Assembly: GCA_958296385.1 (NCBI GenBank) | Contig: OY282494.1 | Span: forward strand, 95,416-159,415 | DNA length: 64,000 nt | Direction: 5' to 3' | From: an uncultured Dehalococcoidia bacterium | GTDB lineage: Bacteria; Chloroflexota; Dehalococcoidia; Lucifugimonadales; UBA3495 | Shown here: positions 52,819-60,092 of the stretch, piece after piece | Layout: each line of letters starts with the position of its first letter | Numbering within the stretch: the stretch's first letter is position 1 | Translations under genes and position numbers: made by a program | Notes under the pieces: model-generated | Seen by the model: the letters and a program-made list of their open reading frames with translations, nothing else | Databases searched by the model: none | Told to the model about the DNA's origin: nothing

Positions 52819-54108
52819 GTGTCGTTTGTCAAAGGATTGAAGTGCCGGGAGTGCGGCCGGGAGTACCCGGGCGAGCCCCTTAACGTTTGCGATTTCTGCT
52901 TCGGGCCGCTGGAAGTCATCTACGATTACGTTACCATCTCCGAGGTAATCAGCCACCAGCGCATCAGCGACGGCCCCATCAGCATCTGGCGCTACCAGGA
53001 CTTGCTGCCGGCGTCGGCTGATGATCCGGTTGACATCATGGCCGGCTATACGCCTTTGCTGAAGGCCAGGAACCTGGGCAAGCGGTTGGGGCTCAACAAC
53101 CTGTACATCAAGAACGACAGCGTGAATCCCTCGTTCTCGTTCAAGGATCGGGTGGTATCGGTGGCGGCTACCAAAGCCGTTGAGTTTGGCTACGACACGC
53201 TGGCCTGCGCCAGCACCGGCAATCTGGCTTGCAGCGTCGCCGCCCACGCCGCCCGCGCCGGCATTGACGCCGTGGTGTTCATACCCGCTGATTTGGAACG
53301 GGGCAAGGTCATTGGCGCGGCGGTGTACAACCCTACGCTGGTGGCGGTGGAGGGCACTTACGATGAGGTGAACCGCCTGTGCAGCGAGGTTAGCGACAAC
53401 TACCACTGGGCGTTCGTCAACATCAATATGCGGCCTTACTACGCCGAGGGCAGCAAGACTTTGGGCTACGAGGTGGCCGAGCAGCTGGGCTGGCGGGTGC
53501 CCGACCACGTGGTGGTGCCGTCGGCGTCCGGGGCGATGTTCACGAAAATCTGGAAGGGTTTCAACGAACTGGCTTGCCTGGGGATGCTGGACGGGGTGGC
53601 GCCGCTGCCTTTTGGGGCTGACCAAAACACGGTGCATCATCCGGCGGTAACTACCCGGATGCACATGGCGCAGGCCACCGGGTGCAGTCCCATCGTAACC
53701 GCCTGGGAGAACCATCAGAATCAGATTCGCCCGGTTCGCCCGGACAGCATCGCCAAGTCGCTGGCCATCGGCAATCCGGCGGACGGCATTTATGCCTTGC
53801 GCGTCATCCGCGAATCCGATGGCAGCGGGTACGCGGTGCCGGAGCATCAGGTGGTGGACGGCATCAAGCTGCTGGCTGAAACCGAGGGCATATTCACCGA
53901 AACGGCCGGCGGCGTCACCATTTCTACGCTGAAATATCTGGCCGAATCCGGCGCCATCGGCCCCGACGAATTGACGGTGGCTTACGTTACCGGCAATGGC
54001 CTCAAGACGCAGGAGGCGGTGGAAGAAGTGGTTGACCCCATGCTAATCAAGCCGATGATGGGTTCTTTTGAGGCGGCGCTGGAACGGCGGGTGGCGGCCC
54101 GGGCCTAG
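52819..54108 (+). CDS. thrC: Threonine synthase-like PLP enzyme
   Basis: 429 residues from GTG 52819 after GGAGGT. Fold type II PLP enzyme. N-terminal zinc-ribbon-like CRECG and CDFC pair, then NDSVNPSFSFKDRVVSVAA with the PLP lysine, and ASTGNLACSVAAHAARAG phosphate loop. Length and the zinc ribbon favour the archaeal/Chloroflexota threonine synthase. A MoaD-type sulfur carrier and NIL protein follow directly, so a role resembling CysM (thiocarboxylate-dependent cysteine formation) is an alternative. Confidence 0.88.
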   Translation: MSFVKGLKCRECGREYPGEPLNVCDFCFGPLEVIYDYVTISEVISHQRISDGPISIWRYQDLLPASADDPVDIMAGYTPLLKARNLGKRLGLNNLYIKNDSVNPSFSFKDRVVSVAATKAVEFGYDTLACASTGNLACSVAAHAARAGIDAVVFIPADLERGKVIGAAVYNPTLVAVEGTYDEVNRLCSEVSDNYHWAFVNINMRPYYAEGSKTLGYEVAEQLGWRVPDHVVVPSASGAMFTKIWKGFNELACLGMLDGVAPLPFGADQNTVHHPAVTTRMHMAQATGCSPIVTAWENHQNQIRPVRPDSIAKSLAIGNPADGIYALRVIRESDGSGYAVPEHQVVDGIKLLAETEGIFTETAGGVTISTLKYLAESGAIGPDELTVAYVTGNGLKTQEAVEEVVDPMLIKPMMGSFEAALERRVAARA

Positions 54109-54157
54109 CCGTTTCGGATTCCAGCAAGGCATCGGGTTGGCAGCGCGGGGCGAAAAT

Positions 54158-54400
54158 ATGGCCAGACAAAGGGTAAGGTTCACATTCTCCGGCGATATGA
54201 TACGTGAGCCGGTAATCTATCGCCTGGGCAAGAATTTTGACGTGGTTACCAACATTCGCCGCGCCGACGTGCGCGCTGACGTGGGCTGGGTAGTGCTGGA
54301 ACTGGACGGCAGCGATGCCGATATTCAGCGCGGCCTGGACTGGGTTGGCTCAACCGGCGTGCGGGTGGACCCGGTCGCGGGCGACGTAATTGAGGGCTGA
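54158..54400 (+). CDS. NIL domain protein
   Basis: 80 residues from ATG 54158. NIL fold (ferredoxin-like) as in the C-terminus of MetN and in homocysteine-forming sulfur relay proteins: RFTFSGDMIREPVIYRLGKN, FDVVTNIRRADVRADVGWVV and GVRVDPV. No iron-sulfur cysteines, unlike NIL-ferredoxin fusions. Lies between thrC and the sulfur-carrier gene, pointing to sulfur amino acid synthesis. Confidence 0.88.
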   Translation: MARQRVRFTFSGDMIREPVIYRLGKNFDVVTNIRRADVRADVGWVVLELDGSDADIQRGLDWVGSTGVRVDPVAGDVIEG

Positions 54401-54474
54401 CATACCGGAGGGCCGGGCGCCAAGCGTCCGCACCGCCGGCTTTGACGGACGGAACAACAGGAGGAATACCCCCG

Positions 54475-54753
54475 ATGGGCGTAATGGTTCGCATTCCCAC
54501 ACCCCTGCGGCGCATGACCGGCGGGGCCGACAAGGTTGAGCTGGACGTGGCCGACTTGTCCCAGATGATCGACCGGCTGGAGTCTGACTACCCCGGGTTC
54601 AAAGAGCGGCTGCTGGACGAGGAAGGCGAGCTGCGCTACTTCGTCAACATCTACGTCAACGGTGAGGACATCCGCTTTGACCAGGGCCTGAACACGGCCA
54701 TCAAGTCGGGCGACGAAATCAGCATCGTGCCGGCAGTAGCCGGCGGCGGCTAA
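54475..54753 (+). CDS. MoaD/ThiS-type sulfur carrier protein
   Basis: 92 residues from ATG 54475 after CAGGAGGAA. Ubiquitin-like beta-grasp: VMVRIPTPLRRMTGGADKVE, then YPGFKERLLDEEGELRYFVN and NGEDIRFDQGL; C-terminus ends VAGGG, a Gly-Gly tail for thiocarboxylation (with one extra Gly). Resembles CysO-type carriers. No partner adenylyltransferase or JAMM protease is in the window. Confidence 0.9.
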   Translation: MGVMVRIPTPLRRMTGGADKVELDVADLSQMIDRLESDYPGFKERLLDEEGELRYFVNIYVNGEDIRFDQGLNTAIKSGDEISIVPAVAGGG

Positions 54754-54759
54754 CCGCCC

Positions 54760-55401
54760 ATGGCAACGCCGCCAGCCGGCCTGTCCCGCCGCCAGATTGA
54801 CCGCCTGGGAGACCGCCTGCGGGCTGGCGTCACCCTCGAAGACCGGGACATCCTGGATACCTACCGGGATGCGTTCTTTGGGGTACTGCTGCTGGTCACA
54901 TTCGACTTGGGCCGGCTCGGCATTGGGGAATCGGATGGCGGCCGGGTGAAACGCCCGGAATCCGTGATTGCCAAGTTGCAGCGCGATTCACGTATCCGGC
55001 TGTCCCGGATGCAGGATATTGCCGGCTGCCGGCTGGTGGCGAATGATAAAGCCGAGCAGGATGAGATTTACGCCCGGCTGCAAGAGGATTTTGACATCTA
55101 CCGGGCCTACGACATCCGGGAATCGCCCCACAGCGGTTATCGCGCCGTCCATGTCGTGGTTAGACGCGATGACAAGTTCGTTGAGGTACAGGTCAGGACG
55201 CGCAATCAGCGGAGATGGGCTATTCTGTCGGAGCAGGCTACGGCTTACGATTCAGCCGTCAAGTATGGCGGCGGCGACACCGCCATCCGGCAGGCGTTGG
55301 ATGCGCTATCCGATTCTTTGTGGGCTTATGACCTGGCCGGCGAAACGCCGCCGCCCGACGTGGCTGATGCGGTAGAGGCGCTTATCGCCCGGATGCGCTA
55401 G
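54760..55401 (+). CDS. Small RelA/SpoT synthetase-domain protein
   Basis: 213 residues from ATG 54760, 6 bp after the sulfur carrier. Only the synthetase domain is present: RPESVIAKLQRDSRIRLSRM, QDIAGCRLVAND, HSGYRAVHVVV and FVEVQVRTRNQRRWAILSEQ. No hydrolase or TGS domain, so it is a small alarmone synthetase type, which makes (p)ppGpp or related pyrophosphates; some act as toxins on tRNA. It begins with an extended N-terminal helix. A 110-residue gene follows with its own promoter. Confidence 0.87.
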   Translation: MATPPAGLSRRQIDRLGDRLRAGVTLEDRDILDTYRDAFFGVLLLVTFDLGRLGIGESDGGRVKRPESVIAKLQRDSRIRLSRMQDIAGCRLVANDKAEQDEIYARLQEDFDIYRAYDIRESPHSGYRAVHVVVRRDDKFVEVQVRTRNQRRWAILSEQATAYDSAVKYGGGDTAIRQALDALSDSLWAYDLAGETPPPDVADAVEALIARMR

Positions 55402-55409
55402 TCATTTGC

Positions 55410-55437
55410 TACCACACTGCTGCGCCTGTGGTACACT
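55410..55437 (+). promoter_or_regulatory. Extended -10 promoter overlapping an inverted repeat
   Basis: TGGTACACT (55429-55437), a TGn plus TACACT box, overlaps the inverted repeat TACCACA (55410-55416) and TGTGGTA (55427-55433). The palindrome could be an operator. It lies after the RelA/SpoT stop and 46 bases before ATG 55483. Confidence 0.5.
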
Positions 55438-55482
55438 GGCGGCAGTAGCACTGTAAAATCACGCCCAGAGGGGGGCGCTGCT

Positions 55483-55815
55483 ATGGATATGATGAAGAAG
55501 TGGTTCCTCGTTGAATACGACCGCCACGAACGCAAGCTTTGCAAGATTACCGAGTATGCCGAGCCGGAGCAACGCGCGGCGGCTTGGAGCCGACTGCAAG
55601 AGCTGGAACTGGAGCAATTCCCGGAATTGCAGCGTTTCACCAAAACCGGCATTCCGCTCCGTATGGAATACGTGCTGCTGCTGGCGGATTCGGTGGATAC
55701 GCTCCGCATCACTCACGGCAACTACTTTGACGGGCCTGACCTTACTGACGACGAAATTACGGCGATAGTCCGGCGCAATCGGGAACGCCGGCTGGCTGAG
55801 GTTGTTGCTGACTGA
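55483..55815 (+). CDS. Hypothetical protein next to the RelA/SpoT gene
   Basis: 110 residues. Not recognised. N-terminal WFLVEYDRHERKLCKITEYA beta-strand-like segment, a central helix (RAAAWSRLQELELEQFPELQ), then MEYVLLLADSVDTLRITHGN and an acidic/basic C-terminal helix. GAGGGGGG precedes the ATG. No membrane segment. Position after a small alarmone synthetase suggests an antitoxin-like partner, but opposite or unrelated roles are possible. Confidence 0.65.
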   Translation: MDMMKKWFLVEYDRHERKLCKITEYAEPEQRAAAWSRLQELELEQFPELQRFTKTGIPLRMEYVLLLADSVDTLRITHGNYFDGPDLTDDEITAIVRRNRERRLAEVVAD

Positions 55816-55847
55816 CCGGCTTTCCGCGTCCCCAACCGGCGCAACCC

Positions 55848-55871
55848 GCCCGGCAAGCCGATTTGCCGGGC
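55848..55871 (+). terminator. Intrinsic terminator-like hairpin
   Basis: GCCCGGCAA (55848-55856), 6-base loop, TTGCCGGGC (55863-55871), then GTTTGACTTT. Perfect 9-bp stem, T-rich tail. Ends the unit before the LLM gene. Confidence 0.75.
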
Positions 55872-55900
55872 GTTTGACTTTAACCGGCGGCCCGTCCGGT

Positions 55901-55909
55901 TGATATACT
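55901..55909 (+). promoter_or_regulatory. Extended -10 promoter for the LLM gene at 55965
   Basis: TGATATACT: TGn followed by TATACT. Leader of about 50 bases. No -35 at 17 bases. Confidence 0.5.
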
Positions 55910-55964
55910 GCACCCGTCATCTTGACGCTCATCCATCTAGACGCTCATCACGGAGGTATTTCCG

Positions 55965-57014
55965 ATGTCTGACCAGATTCGTATATCCATGCGCGTGCCG
56001 GGCACTTCGCCGATGCCGGAGTTGCTGGAGATGATTCGGCAGGTGGAGGCGGCCGGTTTTGACGGGGCCGGTATCCTGGACAGCCAGATGATTTGCCGGG
56101 ATACTTTTGTGACGATGGGCCTGGCGGCCGGCGCTACCAGCACGCTGCGCCTGTTTCCGGCGGTAACCAACCCCTTCGGGCGCATCCCGTCCGTGCTGGC
56201 CGGCGCCGCGCAAACCGTTGCCGAGATCGCGCCGGGGCGCACCAAGTTCATCATCGGCACCGGCTACACTTCGGCCAGCACCATCGGCCGGCGCCCGGCC
56301 ACCCTGCGCCAGATGCGCCGCTGCATCACCGAGGTCAAGGCACTGCTGGCCGGCGATACGGTGGATTACAACGGGATGTCCAACCGGCTGGACTTTGCCG
56401 GCAGCGACGGCGGCCACGGCGTGCCGGTGCTGATGGCGGCGTCGGGGCCGCGCTCGCTGGAACTGGCCGGCGAGGTGGCCGACGGCGCGCTGGCGCTGGT
56501 GGGCTACACCCCCGGCATCGTGGGCAAGGCGCTGGAGCATCTGGAGATTGGCGCCAAACGCAGCGGCCGCACGCTGGACGACCTGGACATCGTGTTTGCC
56601 GTCCGCACCTGCGTGGCCGACTCCAACGACGAGGCGCGCCGGCTGGCCCGCCCGGTGGCCGTCCATTGGGGACTGCTGTGGGGCGGCCCCAACTGGCTGC
56701 CCTACTCGGACATCGCCATGCCCGACTACGAAATCCCGCAGGCGGTGCGCGACGTGTATCCCGACCTGGGCCACGCCCCCAACTGGGAGGAGGCCATCGA
56801 ACTAACCCAATTCGTCAGCGACGACATAAACACCCAACTCTGCGACGCCCTGGGCCTAATCGGCACGGCAGAACACTGCACGCAGCGAATCCGCGAGATG
56901 GCGCAGCACGGCGTGAACCAACTATACTTGATGCCCTGCCTAACCTTTGCGCCGCCACACGCCGAAGTGCGCGCGTTTGGAGAGCGGATAATACCGGCGC
57001 TGGCGGGCGCGTAA
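55965..57014 (+). CDS. LLM class flavin/F420-dependent oxidoreductase
   Basis: 349 residues. Luciferase-like barrel: ELLEMIRQVEAAGFDGAGIL, TLRLFPAVTNPFGRIPSVLA, FIIGTGYTSASTIGRRPATL and DGGHGVPVLMAASGPRSLEL. The N-terminus and the PGRTKFIIGTG element are closer to F420-dependent reductases (methylene-tetrahydromethanopterin reductase-like) than the 38084 gene. GAGGTATTTCC precedes ATG 55965. Substrate unknown. It stands alone between its own promoter and the next one. Confidence 0.88.
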   Translation: MSDQIRISMRVPGTSPMPELLEMIRQVEAAGFDGAGILDSQMICRDTFVTMGLAAGATSTLRLFPAVTNPFGRIPSVLAGAAQTVAEIAPGRTKFIIGTGYTSASTIGRRPATLRQMRRCITEVKALLAGDTVDYNGMSNRLDFAGSDGGHGVPVLMAASGPRSLELAGEVADGALALVGYTPGIVGKALEHLEIGAKRSGRTLDDLDIVFAVRTCVADSNDEARRLARPVAVHWGLLWGGPNWLPYSDIAMPDYEIPQAVRDVYPDLGHAPNWEEAIELTQFVSDDINTQLCDALGLIGTAEHCTQRIREMAQHGVNQLYLMPCLTFAPPHAEVRAFGERIIPALAGA

Positions 57015-57046
57015 CCGCCACCCGCAACCAGTCCACTTCCGGGCGA

Positions 57047-57055
57047 TGCTATAAT
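57047..57055 (+). promoter_or_regulatory. Extended -10 promoter for the HigA-like gene
   Basis: TGCTATAAT: TGn plus consensus TATAAT, 23 bases before ATG 57079. Confidence 0.6.
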
Positions 57056-57078
57056 TGCAACCATTCAGAGGTACGACT

Positions 57079-57450
57079 ATGGCTGAAATTGCTCAGGTTC
57101 GGACGGAAGCGGATTATGATGCGGCACTGGCGCGCATCTCAGAGTTGTTGGGGGCTGAACCCTACAGCCCCGAAGACGAGGAACTCGACCGGCTATCCAC
57201 TCTGGTGGAAAGCTACGAAACCGAGCATTATCCGATGGGAAGTCCTACACCTAGCGGACTCCTCGAGTTCTTGATTGACCAGCAAATCGTATCGCGAGAG
57301 CAGGCGCTATCCCTGGCCGGCGGCAAAGCCGGCCTTGACGCCATGCTAGCGGGCCAGCAAGCGATTACGCCGGATTTGGCGCAATTGCTGTACGAGAAGA
57401 CGGGTATTTTCTTAAGGCCACCCCTACACGGCTTTGCAACTACACCCTAA
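57079..57450 (+). CDS. HigA-like antitoxin/transcription regulator
   Basis: 123 residues from ATG 57079 (GAGGTACG upstream). Resembles HigA: VRTEADYDAALARISELLGA, LDRLSTLVESYETEHYPM, then GLLEFLIDQQIVSREQAL and a helix-turn-helix with GGKAGLDAMLAGQQAI and LAQLLYEKTGI. No adjacent HigB toxin is seen, so the antitoxin is an orphan or acts with a different partner; the downstream 91-residue protein is one candidate. First gene of a cluster with a restriction-modification pair. Confidence 0.8.
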   Translation: MAEIAQVRTEADYDAALARISELLGAEPYSPEDEELDRLSTLVESYETEHYPMGSPTPSGLLEFLIDQQIVSREQALSLAGGKAGLDAMLAGQQAITPDLAQLLYEKTGIFLRPPLHGFATTP

Positions 57451-57561
57451 AGCGAAGAAATTTACCGAATCCATCCCTCAGAATTGCAACGGGACAGATT
57501 TGGCTTTACACTACCGTATGTACTTGCAGCTCCCTAGGGGCCGCCAAATGGAGGCCGCATA

Positions 57562-57837
57562 ATGCTACCGCACATCATGATTTATACCCTCGCATATCAA
57601 CAGGAAGGCGGAATCGTTGAAAATTTTCTGGGCAGCGACGTGTTCAGAAACCATTACAAGGATGACGATTGGCCGTGGATGGTTACGCCGATAAGCTCGG
57701 AACAGTTCATGGATCTTATTGACGCGTACACAGGGGAAAATCAGCTCAGCGAAGACGAACGAGGCGAACTGGTTGCTTGGCTCAACGGTCTTGGATCAAA
57801 CGGAAGTATGCTCATAGGGATAGCTGACCGCGAGTGA
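57562..57837 (+). CDS. Hypothetical protein (91 aa)
   Basis: Not recognised. Starts at ATG 57562. Residues IVENFLGSDVFRNHYKDDDW, then an acidic middle (TGENQLSEDERGELVAWLNG) with helix-like character. Rich in aromatic residues near the N-terminus. No HigB signature. It lies 111 bp after the HigA-like gene and 21 bp before the nuclease-like gene, in a segment of lower GC than its surroundings. Confidence 0.55.
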   Translation: MLPHIMIYTLAYQQEGGIVENFLGSDVFRNHYKDDDWPWMVTPISSEQFMDLIDAYTGENQLSEDERGELVAWLNGLGSNGSMLIGIADRE

Positions 57838-57858
57838 TTATCACCCATTGGAGGCAAT

Positions 57859-58506
57859 ATGGTTACAGATGATGCGGTAGCGAACTACGCACCTCACCGG
57901 GATATTTACCGGAGGTTACGCGACGGGCTAACGAATTCCCCTGATGTGTTGGACGAGATGCTCCGTGCGCTTGGCCTGCTGATTAGCGAGTACGACACCA
58001 GCATACGGGAGAATCGTTTTATCGCTGGGGGCGCTACTGAGCGCATACTGGCGACTACGATGCGCTGCGTGGGGATTGCCGGCGCACGGGCCCGGGGATT
58101 GGATTTGGCCGATGAGGACATCGTGGTGGATGGCCACCAAATATCCGTTAAGGCGTCTTTTACGGGCGGCCGGCAATCTATCCGTCTAATCAACACGCTG
58201 GGCGATTCTAGTGCGGTTTGGCGGGCGGCTACGATTTTCGTGTTAGCCAACCGGGGCATTGGATATGCTGACCCGGATTTGTTACCCGGTGTGGCGAGGG
58301 CGAGTCGGGATGCGGTGATTTTGCCACGCCCGCCACTGGACGCTTTGCACGACGAGCAACCGGAATGGCTATTCAAGTGTGCTGTGCCAGCGAAAGCGCA
58401 GGATGTTTCGCAACGGCGTGCTGCCAGCGAAGCGGTAGCTACGGAAATCCTGCAACGGACGACCGCAGGACGAGCGATGTTCCCGAATTTACGCGGGTCG
58501 CTCTAA
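57859..58506 (+). CDS. Putative type II restriction endonuclease
   Basis: 215 residues from ATG 57859 after GGAGG. Family not certain. A PD-(D/E)XK-like core fits: Glu61 (GGATERILATT), Asp87/Asp91 and Lys98 in EDIVVDGHQISVKASFTGG, with the usual strand-then-lysine layout. The strongest evidence is context: it converges with a methyltransferase and their ends overlap by 18 bp, a common restriction-modification layout. Recognition sequence unknown. Confidence 0.72.
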   Translation: MVTDDAVANYAPHRDIYRRLRDGLTNSPDVLDEMLRALGLLISEYDTSIRENRFIAGGATERILATTMRCVGIAGARARGLDLADEDIVVDGHQISVKASFTGGRQSIRLINTLGDSSAVWRAATIFVLANRGIGYADPDLLPGVARASRDAVILPRPPLDALHDEQPEWLFKCAVPAKAQDVSQRRAASEAVATEILQRTTAGRAMFPNLRGSL

Positions 58507-59451
58507 CAACCGGCGTTCGCTGGTTTTTTCGTAGCTACCGTCGCCGTTACGCCGATATTTTATAGTTTTGACGGTTGACTGGTCGAGAGGGATTTTCTTG
58601 AACGATGCAATCAATTGCCCTTCCCGTAGCTTTAGCGGTTCCTCAATGCGTGATTGGGCGTGGTTAACGTATTCCGGCCTGGTGTCATAACCGACAGCGT
58701 TACGGCCTAATGCTACGGCGACTTTGGTGGTTTGCCCGGAGCCAACAAACGGGTCTAGGACGGTGTCGCCCCGATAGGAATACATACCGATAAGGCGGTA
58801 AGGGATTTCCTCGGGGAATGGGCAGGGGTGGTCTATCGACCGGGGCGGCACCGGGGCGATGTGCCAGATGTTGTTGGCGGTGTCCATCTTGAAAACGTCG
58901 TCAATCGCGAAACGGCTGGCCTCCCGGTTGCCGTTGGCCTGGCGGTAAATCTTTTCGCCGGGCTTGCGGAACAGCAGGATGTACTCGGTCATTATGTTGG
59001 GGTAGAAATAGCCGGGGTAAGGCTTTTGGATTGCGGAACCGGCCCGCTTGACGCCGGCGGTGGTTTTGTGCCAGATGATGTCCTGGTGAAACTCCCAGCC
59101 TACCTTCGCCATTCGGACGGTCAAATCGAAAGGCACCGGGACATGGCGACCGTCCATTAGCACTGTGCCGATGACGACAGCGCAAAAGCCGCCGGGCTTG
59201 GTGACGCGGTGAACCTCAGCGAAAATCCGGGCCAGTAGGTCCAGATATTCGTCATAGTCGCCGAACCCTTCGCTGTATTGGCGGGTGCGATACCATGCGT
59301 TGCCATCGCCATTAGCGTGTACGTCGTAGTCAATGGCGTTCCAGTACGGCGGCGAGGTCACGGTCAGCGCAACGGAATCTGCTGGCAGCTCCGTCATCCA
59401 CTCGCTGCTGTGGCAGTGAAATTGGGGGGTATGGGCTTGTGTAGTGTTCAT
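58489..59451 (-). CDS. Site-specific DNA methyltransferase, N4-cytosine/N6-adenine, beta class
   Basis: 320 residues. Motif IV TSPPYWNAIDYD is at residues 32-43 and motif I DPFVGSGQTTKVAVALGRN near 225, the beta-class order. SPPY more often belongs to N4-cytosine enzymes, so modification of cytosine is likely but adenine is possible. Motif spacing contains GFCAVVIGTVLMDGRHVPVP. It converges with the putative nuclease and follows a small accessory gene on its own strand. Confidence 0.93.
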   Translation of the reverse strand: MNTTQAHTPQFHCHSSEWMTELPADSVALTVTSPPYWNAIDYDVHANGDGNAWYRTRQYSEGFGDYDEYLDLLARIFAEVHRVTKPGGFCAVVIGTVLMDGRHVPVPFDLTVRMAKVGWEFHQDIIWHKTTAGVKRAGSAIQKPYPGYFYPNIMTEYILLFRKPGEKIYRQANGNREASRFAIDDVFKMDTANNIWHIAPVPPRSIDHPCPFPEEIPYRLIGMYSYRGDTVLDPFVGSGQTTKVAVALGRNAVGYDTRPEYVNHAQSRIEEPLKLREGQLIASFKKIPLDQSTVKTIKYRRNGDGSYEKTSERRLLERPA

Positions 59452-59459
59452 TATTCAGG

Positions 59460-59897
59460 TTAGCCAGGGTGCTTGTCGCTTTGAGCCTGCCGGTCTCTGC
59501 CGGATTCGACCGTAATGATTTCAACGATAGCGCCCATAACTCGACGCAGAGCGTCTATAAAATCGTCGGCGTCGGTCTCCAGCCTGTCAGAACCCATATC
59601 GCAGAGTTTGATGTTGCGCGCAGCCCGCAAACGGTAGGCGTAGTGTACCTTCGTCCACAGCAAAAGCTGAGCCACGTCAAGGGTCATCTCGTCCTCAATT
59701 CTGTGCCGGCCCATCTGACGGGCCGTTTCGCCGCCATCCGTAAGGACCGGGCCGTAGAACGTGTCAACGATATGGAGGTTTATGGGGCTGCCGTTCGGGT
59801 AGGTCATTTGCGTGTAAAGGATGTGGTTTCCGGTTTCCTCGTCGTACACGATTTCGGATTCGGGGGCAGGCTGGGTGTTGCTCTTTTTGCGTGGCAT
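59460..59897 (-). CDS. Accessory protein beside methyltransferase (DUF1828-like)
   Basis: 145 residues from ATG 59897, preceded by AAGGAG; upstream frame discarded. Segments IVYDEETGNHILYTQMTYPN and FYGPVLTDGGETARQMGRH recall the DUF1828 pattern. Helical C-terminal half. It ends 8 bp before the methyltransferase start, so it is the first gene of a two-gene unit. Function unknown; its position suggests control or help of the restriction-modification system. Confidence 0.65.
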   Translation of the reverse strand: MPRKKSNTQPAPESEIVYDEETGNHILYTQMTYPNGSPINLHIVDTFYGPVLTDGGETARQMGRHRIEDEMTLDVAQLLLWTKVHYAYRLRAARNIKLCDMGSDRLETDADDFIDALRRVMGAIVEIITVESGRDRQAQSDKHPG

Positions 59898-59933
59898 GGC
59901 TTGACTTCTCCTTGCATCAATGATTTGCCAACC

Positions 59934-59962
59934 ACAATAGCACAAAAGTTCCGCATATGCAA
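59934..59962 (-). promoter_or_regulatory. Promoter for accessory gene and methyltransferase
   Basis: Minus strand TTGCAT (59957-59962), 17-base spacer, TATTGT (59934-59939), the latter preceded by TGC as in an extended -10. About 37 bases before ATG 59897. Confidence 0.5.
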
Positions 59963-60092
59963 ATCCTGCCATCCTAGCGGGAAGTATGCTAACTTACGGG
60001 CCATCGCAGTTGCTAGCATTTCTTATCAAAATTCACCCAATCTAGCTCGGTGTGATTACGATGCCTGACATCTTTGCTACAGGACGAAACCT

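Noticed and set aside
55874-55909. Classical -35/-10 promoter using TTGACT at 55874
   Set aside because: Spacing to TATACT is 24 bases, too long; the TGn extended -10 reading is preferred.
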